Source: Clostridiales bacterium | GTDB taxonomy: Bacteria; Bacillota; Clostridia; Oscillospirales; Oscillospiraceae | DNA length: 18,827 nt | Direction: 5' to 3' | Assembly (NCBI GenBank): GCA_018374635.1 | Contig: JAHAEW010000065.1 | Coordinates: 1 to 18,827, forward strand | Part shown: positions 13,691 to 18,827 of the stretch, in pieces | Layout: each line of letters begins with the position of its first letter | Position numbering within the stretch: position 1 is the stretch's first letter | The notes under the pieces: generated by a model | Told to the model about the DNA's origin: nothing | Seen by the model: the letters and a program-made list of their open reading frames with translations, nothing else | The model's database searches: none | Program-made: the position numbers and the translations under genes

Positions 13691-14446
13691 ATGTTCAACT
13701 ATGTCAAGGCGGAGCTGTGGAAGCTCACACAGCGCCCCGCGCTCTTTCTGACCTGGGGCATTCTCTTTCTGCTCATGGTGGTCTATTCCGTCCTTTTGAG
13801 CGGGAGAGAGTACAGCAATCTCGTGGCGGCATGCACGGTGGTACTGGTGGCGGGCGTTCTGGTGGCACCTCTGCTGGTGATGCTGGTGGATGACGGCGCA
13901 TCCGATACCCTGAAGCATGAGGTAGCCTTTGGCCTGAGCCGCACCCGGATCTATCTGGGAAAACTGATTGCGGTCCTGCTGGCCGGGCTGGCCCTGTGTG
14001 CCATCCTGCTGGGGGCCTGCCTCGTCGGGGGGTGGCTGCTGCTGAACCACAGCGATCCGGAACAGGAGTGGACCAATCTGGTGGTGCTGGGCTTTTCTCT
14101 CCTGGGCGCGGTGCCCATCTGGTGCGGTATGGCGGGGGTCTGCCATATGGCAGCGCTGGCCATCCGGAACACGGCGGTGTGGATCTGCGGATACTATATT
14201 TATTTCTTTTTTGGACAGCCCATTTTATTGGTGTTCGTGGCCATCCTCTTTGCGGGCAACACCTCCTCCTGGGCGGCAACCGTTGCCGAGGCGATTGTTA
14301 TGCCCTCTCTGCTTCTGACGCCCCGGTTTCTGAGCGGATGGCTGACCTGGACGTATCAGGTCTGGTGTTGGGGCGTGGGCCTGGGATGGCTGGCTGCCAG
14401 CACGGCGGCTGGACTGGCTCTGCTGAAACGGAAAGACATCCGGTAG
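13691..14446 (+). CDS. ABC-2-type permease, LanE/LanG-like (second of two)
   Basis: Also 251 residues with about six hydrophobic segments, matching the first permease in length, topology and the TLK.EV..G..R.RIYLGKL stretch after the second segment, so the pair arose by tandem duplication. ATG at 13691 follows a G-rich AAGGGGGG site. A longer reading frame open from 13586 would run back into the first permease and is not supported. It is the last gene before the hairpin at 14459-14485, and ends LLKRKDIR, like LFQKKEIR in its partner. Confidence 0.87.
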   Translation: MFNYVKAELWKLTQRPALFLTWGILFLLMVVYSVLLSGREYSNLVAACTVVLVAGVLVAPLLVMLVDDGASDTLKHEVAFGLSRTRIYLGKLIAVLLAGLALCAILLGACLVGGWLLLNHSDPEQEWTNLVVLGFSLLGAVPIWCGMAGVCHMAALAIRNTAVWICGYYIYFFFGQPILLVFVAILFAGNTSSWAATVAEAIVMPSLLLTPRFLSGWLTWTYQVWCWGVGLGWLAASTAAGLALLKRKDIR

Positions 14447-14458
14447 ACAGAAAAAACA

Positions 14459-14485
14459 GGCGCACCCGCGCAAAGCGGGTGCGCC
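14459..14485 (+). terminator. Hairpin terminator or attenuator between the permease and kinase genes
   Basis: GGCGCACCCGC (14459-14469) pairs perfectly with GCGGGTGCGCC (14475-14485) around GCAAA, 12 bp after the permease stop. The following ACGATTTGTTT is a poor T-tract, so termination is probably partial, leaving reduced read-through into the kinase gene. Confidence 0.6.
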
Positions 14486-14549
14486 ACGATTTGTTTGGAA
14501 GGGGACAGGGTCCGCAGGCGTGGGCCGTCCTCAGAAAGGAGAAAGGACC

Positions 14550-15461
14550 ATGTGGGTTCTCTGCGGAATTTTACTGGCGCTGTGCGTGCTGCTGGCAGGT
14601 TGGTGCTGCACGCAGAACCGTTCGCTCCGCTCGGCGGTCCGGCAGCTTCGGCGGCTGGAGGAGCAGGACAGCGTCTCCCGGGTACGGCTCGAGGCCCCCA
14701 ATGCCGCGGCGGAAGCCCTCCTGGAGGAGGTCAACCGGCTGCTGGCCCTTCGGCAGGAGGAGCGGGCGGAGGGAAGGGCCCGGGAGCGGGAGCTCCGGCG
14801 GCAGATCTCCAACATCTCCCACGATCTGCGCACCCCGCTGACCTCCATTTTGGGCTACCTCCAGCTTCTGGAGGAGGGCGGCCTGACCGAGGAACAGCAG
14901 ACGGAATATCTGGGCGTGATCCGGGGCCGGGCTCAGACGTTACAGCGGCTCATCACCAGCTTTTATGATCTCTCCCGGCTGGAGGGCGGGGAATTTCCGC
15001 TGGAAAAGCAGCGGGTGGACCTGAGGGCGGTCTTTTCCGAGCTGCTGGCCTCCTTCTATACCGACTTTACCGAGGCGGGGTTTGAGATGGAGGTGGATCT
15101 GCCCTCCGACCTGCCCCCCGTCCAGGCCGATCCGGGGGGCGTGCTCCGGATCGGGACCAATCTGCTGCGCAATGCACTGGACCACGGGGCTGGTCCCATG
15201 TCCATCCGTCTGTGGCAGGAGGGGGGCACGGTCGTCAGCTCCTTCGCCAATGCGGCCCCCGGACTGGAGGCGGAGGATGTGCCCCGGGTATTTGAACGTT
15301 TCTTTACAGCGGATAAGATGCGCACCGGGCGCAATACCGGGCTGGGCCTTGCCATTGTCAAGACGCTGGGAGAACAGATGGGATGTACCGTTGCGGCCTC
15401 GGGAGACCAGGAGCGCTTTGAGATCCGGATCGTCTGGCCCCGATGGCGGGAGCGGGGATGA
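14550..15461 (+). CDS. Sensor histidine kinase with one membrane segment
   Basis: The 303-residue kinase has a single N-terminal hydrophobic segment (about 2-20), a charged helical linker (about 21-85), then HisKA with the phosphoacceptor H91 in NISHDLRTPLTSILGYL, the N-box NLLRNALDHG (about 206-215) and the ATP-lid region VFERFFTADKMRTGRNTGLGLAIVK (its glycines are the G-boxes). There is no extracellular sensor domain, so the signal probably comes through another membrane protein; the adjacent ABC transporter is the natural candidate. ATG at 14550 follows AAAGGAGAAAGG; an upstream in-frame GTG at 14520 has no such site. I see no promoter in the 64 bp after the hairpin, so it likely depends on read-through from the ABC operon. 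Partner: the response regulator at 11197-11892. Confidence 0.92.
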   Translation: MWVLCGILLALCVLLAGWCCTQNRSLRSAVRQLRRLEEQDSVSRVRLEAPNAAAEALLEEVNRLLALRQEERAEGRARERELRRQISNISHDLRTPLTSILGYLQLLEEGGLTEEQQTEYLGVIRGRAQTLQRLITSFYDLSRLEGGEFPLEKQRVDLRAVFSELLASFYTDFTEAGFEMEVDLPSDLPPVQADPGGVLRIGTNLLRNALDHGAGPMSIRLWQEGGTVVSSFANAAPGLEAEDVPRVFERFFTADKMRTGRNTGLGLAIVKTLGEQMGCTVAASGDQERFEIRIVWPRWRERG

Positions 15462-15471
15462 GCCCCTCCGG

Positions 15472-16014
15472 TCAGGAGACCGGGTCCAGCCGTCCGGTGG
15501 CGGGGTCCATCAGAAAGCCGCGCACCACCAGTCCGTCCGGCATGAGGGGGTGGGAGACGATCTGCTCCACAGTGGACCGGACGGAGTCCTCCGCGCGGTC
15601 AAAGCCGGTGAGCCAGCGGCGCAGGTCAATGCCGCAGCGCTCCACCAGGCGGATGCGGTCCTCGGAAATGCCGCGCGCCCGCATATGGCGGAGCATTTCC
15701 CCGCCGTCCATGTGCTGCACCCCGCAGTCGTAGTGTCCCACCACCATGATCTCCTCCACGCCCAGTTCATACACGGCGATGAGGAGGCTGCGCATGATGC
15801 TGCCGAAGGGATGGCTGACCACCGCGCCGGCGTTCTTGATGAGCTTGACATCCCCGTTGCGCAGTCCCAGCGCCGCGGGGAGCAGTTCGGTGAGCCGTGT
15901 GTCCATGCAGGAGAGGACTGCAAGATGTTTGTCCGGGTATTTGCTGGTCTGATAGGGTGCAAACCGCCCCTGAGAGACGAAGGATCGGTTATAGTGCAGG
16001 ATTTCATCGATCAT
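15472..16014 (-). CDS. Beta-class carbonic anhydrase
   Basis: The 180-residue enzyme carries the beta-carbonic anhydrase zinc site: C36 in SCMDTR with the catalytic dyad D38-R40, and H94 and C97 in GHYDCG. The NAGAVVSHPFGSIMRSLL stretch (61-78) is the family's second conserved block. It interconverts carbon dioxide and bicarbonate in the cytosol, supplying bicarbonate for carboxylations. ATG at 16014 is chosen over an in-frame GTG at 16035, which has no ribosome binding site; upstream of the ATG lies GAAAGGCGGTGG. It is convergent with the kinase gene (10 bp apart, no terminator between) and divergent from nfnA. Some small relatives of this type are carbon-disulfide or carbonyl-sulfide hydrolases; the residues seen do not decide. 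Confidence 0.92.
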   Translation of the reverse strand: MIDEILHYNRSFVSQGRFAPYQTSKYPDKHLAVLSCMDTRLTELLPAALGLRNGDVKLIKNAGAVVSHPFGSIMRSLLIAVYELGVEEIMVVGHYDCGVQHMDGGEMLRHMRARGISEDRIRLVERCGIDLRRWLTGFDRAEDSVRSTVEQIVSHPLMPDGLVVRGFLMDPATGRLDPVS

Positions 16015-16057
16015 GCCAGGACCACCGCCTTTCACAGATAATAGGATAAATTATATT

Positions 16058-16086
16058 ATTATACTATTTTTAAAAAAGAATGTAAA
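16058..16086 (-). promoter_or_regulatory. Promoter of the carbonic anhydrase gene
   Basis: On the minus strand TTTACA (16086-16081), 17 bp, TATAAT (16063-16058), the same hexamers and spacing as the cofE-like promoter. The motif GCCTGGTA abuts the -35 box on its upstream side. Confidence 0.75.
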
Positions 16087-16150
16087 TACCAGGCGGCGTG
16101 TTTCGGCTGGCTCGATGGGCCATTGTAGAAATGGAGAAAAAAGCCTGGTA
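16087..16150. repeat. Inverted pair of GCCTGGTA motifs between two divergent promoters
   Basis: TACCAGGC (16087-16094) and GCCTGGTA (16143-16150) are exact inverted copies 48 bp apart. Each copy reads GCCTGGTA towards its own promoter: it directly abuts the -35 of the carbonic anhydrase gene and lies 5 bp upstream of the -35 of nfnA. This placement fits a shared regulator of both genes. Confidence 0.5.
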
Positions 16151-16155
16151 ATTTC

Positions 16156-16184
16156 TTGACAAAGTTATGGAAAACTGCTATCTT
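16156..16184 (+). promoter_or_regulatory. Promoter of nfnAB
   Basis: Perfect TTGACA (16156-16161), 17 bp, TATCTT (16179-16184). Transcription should start near 16191, giving a leader of about 215 nt. The segment TTCTTA (16185-16190) with TAAGAA (16196-16201) is a small dyad over the start site. Confidence 0.7.
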
Positions 16185-16190
16185 TTCTTA

Positions 16191-16406
16191 GAGGATAAGA
16201 ACTCATAGGACTTGAAACGGAGCAGAAGGCCGCTTTATTAAACTTGTGAGTCTTATTTTTGAGTTTGGAGAGTCCGGTGGGACGGAGTACCGCCGGAAAA
16301 CGAGACGGATGGCCCCGGCTTCGCTGTCCAGCCCCACCGAAGGGAAGCGGGATGGTCTGGAAATGTGCGGGCATTGGCCGAGTCGGAGGAAAGGAAAGAT
16401 CAAGGT
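16191..16406 (+). promoter_or_regulatory. Long structured 5' leader of nfnAB (possible RNA regulator)
   Basis: The gap upstream of nfnA holds no gene. Visible pairings are ACTCAT (16201-16206) with GTGAGT (16246-16251), including one G-U pair, and a choice for the strand around 16274-16281: CCGGTGG with CCGCCGG (16290-16296, one G-U pair), or CGGTGGG with CCCACCG (16333-16339). These two cannot coexist. I could not match it to a T-box, glycine, cobalamin, FMN or SAM riboswitch, and there is no terminator with a T-tract, so any control would act on translation or through a protein. It could also be an unstructured long leader. Confidence 0.3.
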
Positions 16407-17267
16407 ATGGTTAAAGTCGTGAGAAAGAAGGTCCTCAATCCCAGCGTGACCCTGCTGGAAGTCGAGGCCCCCATGATCGCCAAGAAGGCACAGGCGGGAC
16501 AGTTCATCATCCTGCGTCTGGATGAGGAGGGCGAACGCATCCCCCTTACCATCGGCGATTATGACCGCGAGAAGGGCACCATCACCATTATGTTCCAGAA
16601 GGTGGGCCTGACCACGGAGCTGCTGGGCGACCTCAATGAGGGCGATTATATCCGGGACTTCGTAGGCCCCCTGGGCCAGCCGACCCGCCCTGAGCTGGGC
16701 GACGTGAAGCGGGTGTGCGTGGTCGGCGGCGGCGTGGGCTGCGCCATCGCCTATCCCCAGGCCAAGAGCCTCCACGCCGAGGGCGTGCAGGTGGACGTCA
16801 TCGCCGGTTTTCGCTCCAAGGACATCGTGATCCTGGAGGAGGAGTTCAAGGCCGCCTGCGACAACTTCTATCTGACCACGGACGATGGGACTTACGGCGA
16901 GAAGGGCTTTGTCACCGACAAGCTCAAAGCCCTCATCGAGGCCGGCAATCAGTATGACGCCGTGATCGCCATCGGTCCCGTTCCCATGATGAAATTTGTC
17001 TGCAAGACCACGGAGCCTTTTGGCATCCACACCCTGGTGAGCCTCAACCCCATCATGATCGACGGCACCGGCATGTGCGGCTGCTGCCGCGTCACAGTGG
17101 GCGGAGAGATGAAGTTTGCCTGCGTGGACGGCCCCGACTTTGACGGCCACAAGGTGGATTTTGACGAGCTGATGAACCGCAACTCCGTGTACCGCGAGCG
17201 TGAGGCCAAGGAAAAAGAGCGCCACACCTGCCGCATGGAGACACTCGCCAAGAACGTAATTCACTAA
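16407..17267 (+). CDS. nfnA: NfnA, small subunit of NADH-dependent ferredoxin:NADP oxidoreductase
   Basis: The 286-residue flavoprotein has an FAD-binding barrel (about 1-98, with GQFIILRL and RIPLTIGDYD), an NAD-binding domain (about 100-215, VCVVGGGVGCAIAYPQAK at 103-120), and a C-terminal [2Fe-2S] site: D219, C224, C227 and C239 in the IDGTGMCGCC...FACVDGPDFDGH region. An aspartate plus three cysteines is the known cluster ligation of NfnA. With NfnB it bifurcates electrons between NADPH, NAD and ferredoxin, serving redox balance in fermenting anaerobes. Databases often call it sulfide dehydrogenase or dihydroorotate dehydrogenase electron-transfer subunit. ATG at 16407 is chosen because it begins the conserved domain and follows AAAGGAAAG; the frame is open upstream to 16365 without support. 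nfnB follows after 15 bp. Confidence 0.93.
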   Translation: MVKVVRKKVLNPSVTLLEVEAPMIAKKAQAGQFIILRLDEEGERIPLTIGDYDREKGTITIMFQKVGLTTELLGDLNEGDYIRDFVGPLGQPTRPELGDVKRVCVVGGGVGCAIAYPQAKSLHAEGVQVDVIAGFRSKDIVILEEEFKAACDNFYLTTDDGTYGEKGFVTDKLKALIEAGNQYDAVIAIGPVPMMKFVCKTTEPFGIHTLVSLNPIMIDGTGMCGCCRVTVGGEMKFACVDGPDFDGHKVDFDELMNRNSVYREREAKEKERHTCRMETLAKNVIH

Positions 17268-17282
17268 GGGAGGTCGAAGAAA

Positions 17283-18677
17283 ATGCCGAACATGAGCATG
17301 ACGAAGAATCCGATGCCGGAGCAGGAGCCCGGCGTCCGTAACCATAACTTTGAAGAGGTAGCCATGGGCTATACCGCCGAGATGGCTATGGACGAGGCCA
17401 AGCGCTGCCTGGGCTGTAAGAACAAGCCCTGCGTCAGCGGCTGCCCCGTGAACATCCGTATTCCCGAGTTCATCGCCAAGGTGGCTGAGGGCGACTTCCA
17501 GGGCGCCTATGACGTCATCACCAGCACCAACGCCCTGCCCTCCATCAGCGGCCGCGTCTGCCCCCAGGAGACCCAGTGCGAGTGCCACTGTGTCCGCGGC
17601 ATCAAGGGTGAGCCGGTGGCCATCGGCCGCCTGGAGCGCTTTGTGGCCGACTGGTACCGGGAGAACGTCAACGCCATGCCCGAGAAGCCCGTCTCCAACG
17701 GGATCAAGGTGGCGGTGGTGGGTTCCGGACCCGCCAGCCTGACCTGTGCCAGCGACCTGGCCAAGAAGGGCTATCAGGTCTCTATCTTTGAGGCGTTCCA
17801 CACCGCCGGCGGCGTGCTGGTCTATGGCATTCCCGAGTTCCGTCTGCCCAAGTCCATCGTGCAGAATGAGGTGGATAAGCTGTGCGCTCTTGGCGCCGGC
17901 CTGGAATGCGACGTGGTGGTGGGCCGCACCTACACTATCGACGAGATGTTTGAGGACGGTTACAAGGCCGTGTTCGTGGGCTCCGGCGCCGGCCTGCCCA
18001 TGTTTATGGGCATCCCCGGCGAGGCGCTGGCCGGCGTGTACTCCGCCAACGAGTACCTGACCCGAATCAACCTGATGAAGGCTTACCGCGAGGGCTATGA
18101 CACCCCCGTGAAGGACGCCAGGGCCGTAGCCGTCGTGGGCGGCGGCAACGTGGCCATGGACGCCGCCCGCTGCGCCAAGCGCATGGGCGCCAAGGTGTAT
18201 GTGGTCTACCGCCGGGATGAGGAGGCTATGCCTGCCCGCCGTGAGGAGATCCATCACGCCAAGGAAGAGGGCATCGAGTTCCTGTTCCTCAACAACCCCG
18301 TCAAGATTCTGGACGACGGCCACGGAAAGGTCCGCGCCATGGAGTGCGTGAAGATGGAGCTGGGCGAGCCCGACGCCTCCGGCCGCCGCCGTCCGGTGGA
18401 GATCCCCGGTTCCAACTTTGAGCTGGAAGTGGACACCGTCATCATGTCCCTGGGCACCAGCCCCAACCCCCTGATCCGCTCCACCACCCCCGGCCTGGAG
18501 GCCAACAAGAAGGGCTGCCTCGTGGCGGATGAGGAGACGATGGCGACCAGCCGTGAGGGTGTGTACGCCGGCGGCGATGCCGTGACCGGCGCCGCCACTG
18601 TCATTTTGGCTATGGGTGCCGGCAAAAAGGCCGCCGCCGCCATGGATCAGTATCTTCAGGAGAAGTACGGTAAGTAA
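17283..18677 (+). CDS. nfnB: NfnB, large subunit of NADH-dependent ferredoxin:NADP oxidoreductase (GltA-like)
   Basis: The 464-residue protein matches the glutamate synthase small-subunit family in its NfnB form. N-terminal cysteines for two [4Fe-4S] clusters lie in RCLGCKNKPCVSGCPVNI (C42, C45, C50, C54) and GRVCPQETQCECHCVRG (C93, C99, C101, C103). The FAD motif is VAVVGSGPASLTCASDLA (143-160), the NADP-binding motif AVAVVGGGNVAMDAARCAKR is near 281-300, and the second FAD stretch GGDAVTGAATVILAMGAGKKAA is close to the C-terminus. It holds the bifurcating FAD and reduces ferredoxin and NADP partners. Immediate linkage to nfnA, and the absence of a glutamate synthase large subunit, favour NfnB over a true glutamate synthase subunit. 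ATG at 17283 follows GGGAGG. Confidence 0.94.
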   Translation: MPNMSMTKNPMPEQEPGVRNHNFEEVAMGYTAEMAMDEAKRCLGCKNKPCVSGCPVNIRIPEFIAKVAEGDFQGAYDVITSTNALPSISGRVCPQETQCECHCVRGIKGEPVAIGRLERFVADWYRENVNAMPEKPVSNGIKVAVVGSGPASLTCASDLAKKGYQVSIFEAFHTAGGVLVYGIPEFRLPKSIVQNEVDKLCALGAGLECDVVVGRTYTIDEMFEDGYKAVFVGSGAGLPMFMGIPGEALAGVYSANEYLTRINLMKAYREGYDTPVKDARAVAVVGGGNVAMDAARCAKRMGAKVYVVYRRDEEAMPARREEIHHAKEEGIEFLFLNNPVKILDDGHGKVRAMECVKMELGEPDASGRRRPVEIPGSNFELEVDTVIMSLGTSPNPLIRSTTPGLEANKKGCLVADEETMATSREGVYAGGDAVTGAATVILAMGAGKKAAAAMDQYLQEKYGK

Positions 18678-18698
18678 TCCGGCCGATCCGGACAACAG

Positions 18699-18728
18699 CG
18701 CGCCGCAGAGCTTTGGCTCTGCGGCGCG
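18699..18728 (+). terminator. Strong hairpin after nfnB
   Basis: CGCGCCGCAGAGC (18699-18711) pairs perfectly with GCTCTGCGGCGCG (18716-18728) around TTTG, 21 bp after the stop. It has no T-tract of its own; the T-run comes two hairpins later. Confidence 0.55.
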
Positions 18729-18730
18729 TC

Positions 18731-18756
18731 AGCGTGTCGAAAAACTTCGACACGCT
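18731..18756. repeat. Second 3' hairpin
   Basis: AGCGTGTCGAA (18731-18741) pairs perfectly with TTCGACACGCT (18746-18756) around AAAC, two bases after the preceding stem. Confidence 0.55.
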
Positions 18757-18760
18757 TCTC

Positions 18761-18779
18761 AAAAATGCAAGCATTTTTT
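18761..18779 (+). terminator. Third 3' hairpin with T-run, likely nfnAB terminator
   Basis: AAAAATGC (18761-18768) pairs with GCATTTTT (18771-18778), ending in a six-T run. A 2-nt loop is too tight, so the closing pairs would open; together with the two stems upstream it gives a plausible termination region. The rest to 18827 shows no gene. Confidence 0.45.
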
Positions 18780-18827
18780 CGAGGGGATGCAGGCCGCTGC
18801 GCGCACTCGCTTTCGCTCGCACACTTG

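Noticed and set aside
14520..14549. Longer histidine kinase start at GTG 14520
   Set aside because: The added residues would place charged sequence before the membrane segment, and AAAGGAGAAAGG precedes ATG 14550.
16261..16400. T-box, glycine or cobalamin riboswitch in the nfnAB leader
   Set aside because: GGTGGGACGG..ACCGCC only loosely resembles a T-box AGGGTGGnACCGCG; GGAGAG and CCGAAGGG recall glycine aptamers, but CTCTCAGG and the rest are absent; there is no cobalamin core.
17283..18677. Glutamate synthase small subunit (gltD) with nearby large subunit
   Set aside because: The fold is shared, but the direct upstream neighbour is NfnA and no glutamate synthase large subunit is present, so NfnB is the better call.
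16203..18695. Antisense open frame of 830 codons opposite nfnAB
   Set aside because: Same shadow effect: rich in H, G, L, A and V, no recognisable domain, and it covers two certain genes and their leader.

Overview
The window reads as chromosomal DNA of a GC-rich, strictly anaerobic gut-type Firmicute, most like the Oscillospiraceae (Flavonifractor / Intestinimonas / Lawsonibacter neighbourhood). This is an inference from GC-rich coding, strong AGGAGG-type ribosome binding sites, near-consensus sigma-A promoters, a BlaI/M56 pair, HPr kinase, RqcH with Mini-RNase III, and an NfnAB pair. I see no phage, insertion sequence, CRISPR array, tRNA or rRNA.

Left part (1-7040). A rho-independent terminator, preceded by a possible H-type pseudoknot, closes an unseen transcript entering from the left. 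A CofE-like ligase (minus) is divergent from a BlaI repressor / M56 sensor operon (plus). The M56 protein has lost the segment that should carry the HEXXH zinc-protease motif, yet stays in frame. Then come proC, rpmB (minus), hprK and a secreted lipoprotein with a papain-like C39-type domain. Most of these are single-gene units with recognisable promoters and strong hairpin terminators.

Middle (7041-15461). A Mn-type superoxide dismutase (minus) is divergent from an RNA/ribosome-care operon: rlmI (23S rRNA methyltransferase), mrnC (Mini-RNase III) and rqcH (ribosome quality control). The last gene of that run is an OmpR-family response regulator. It is followed by a separately promoted LanFEG/Cpr-like ABC transporter (ATPase plus two paralogous permeases), a hairpin, and a one-membrane-segment histidine kinase. 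Together these look like a peptide-antibiotic sensing and detoxification module with its parts under three different transcriptional arrangements.

Right part (15472-18827). A beta-carbonic anhydrase (minus) is divergent from nfnA-nfnB, the electron-bifurcating ferredoxin:NADP transhydrogenase. Both promoters carry the same 8-bp motif, GCCTGGTA, just upstream of their -35 boxes, and nfnAB has a long leader (about 215 nt) with mutually exclusive pairings. The window ends in three consecutive hairpins.

Best leads: the M56 protein lacking its protease motif; the shared motif and structured leader at the carbonic anhydrase/nfn divergon; the split wiring of the response regulator-ABC-kinase module with tandem repeats in place of a -35 box; the 23-bp palindrome on the cofE start site; and the pseudoknot at the left edge. 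No wholly new defence or mobile system is evident.
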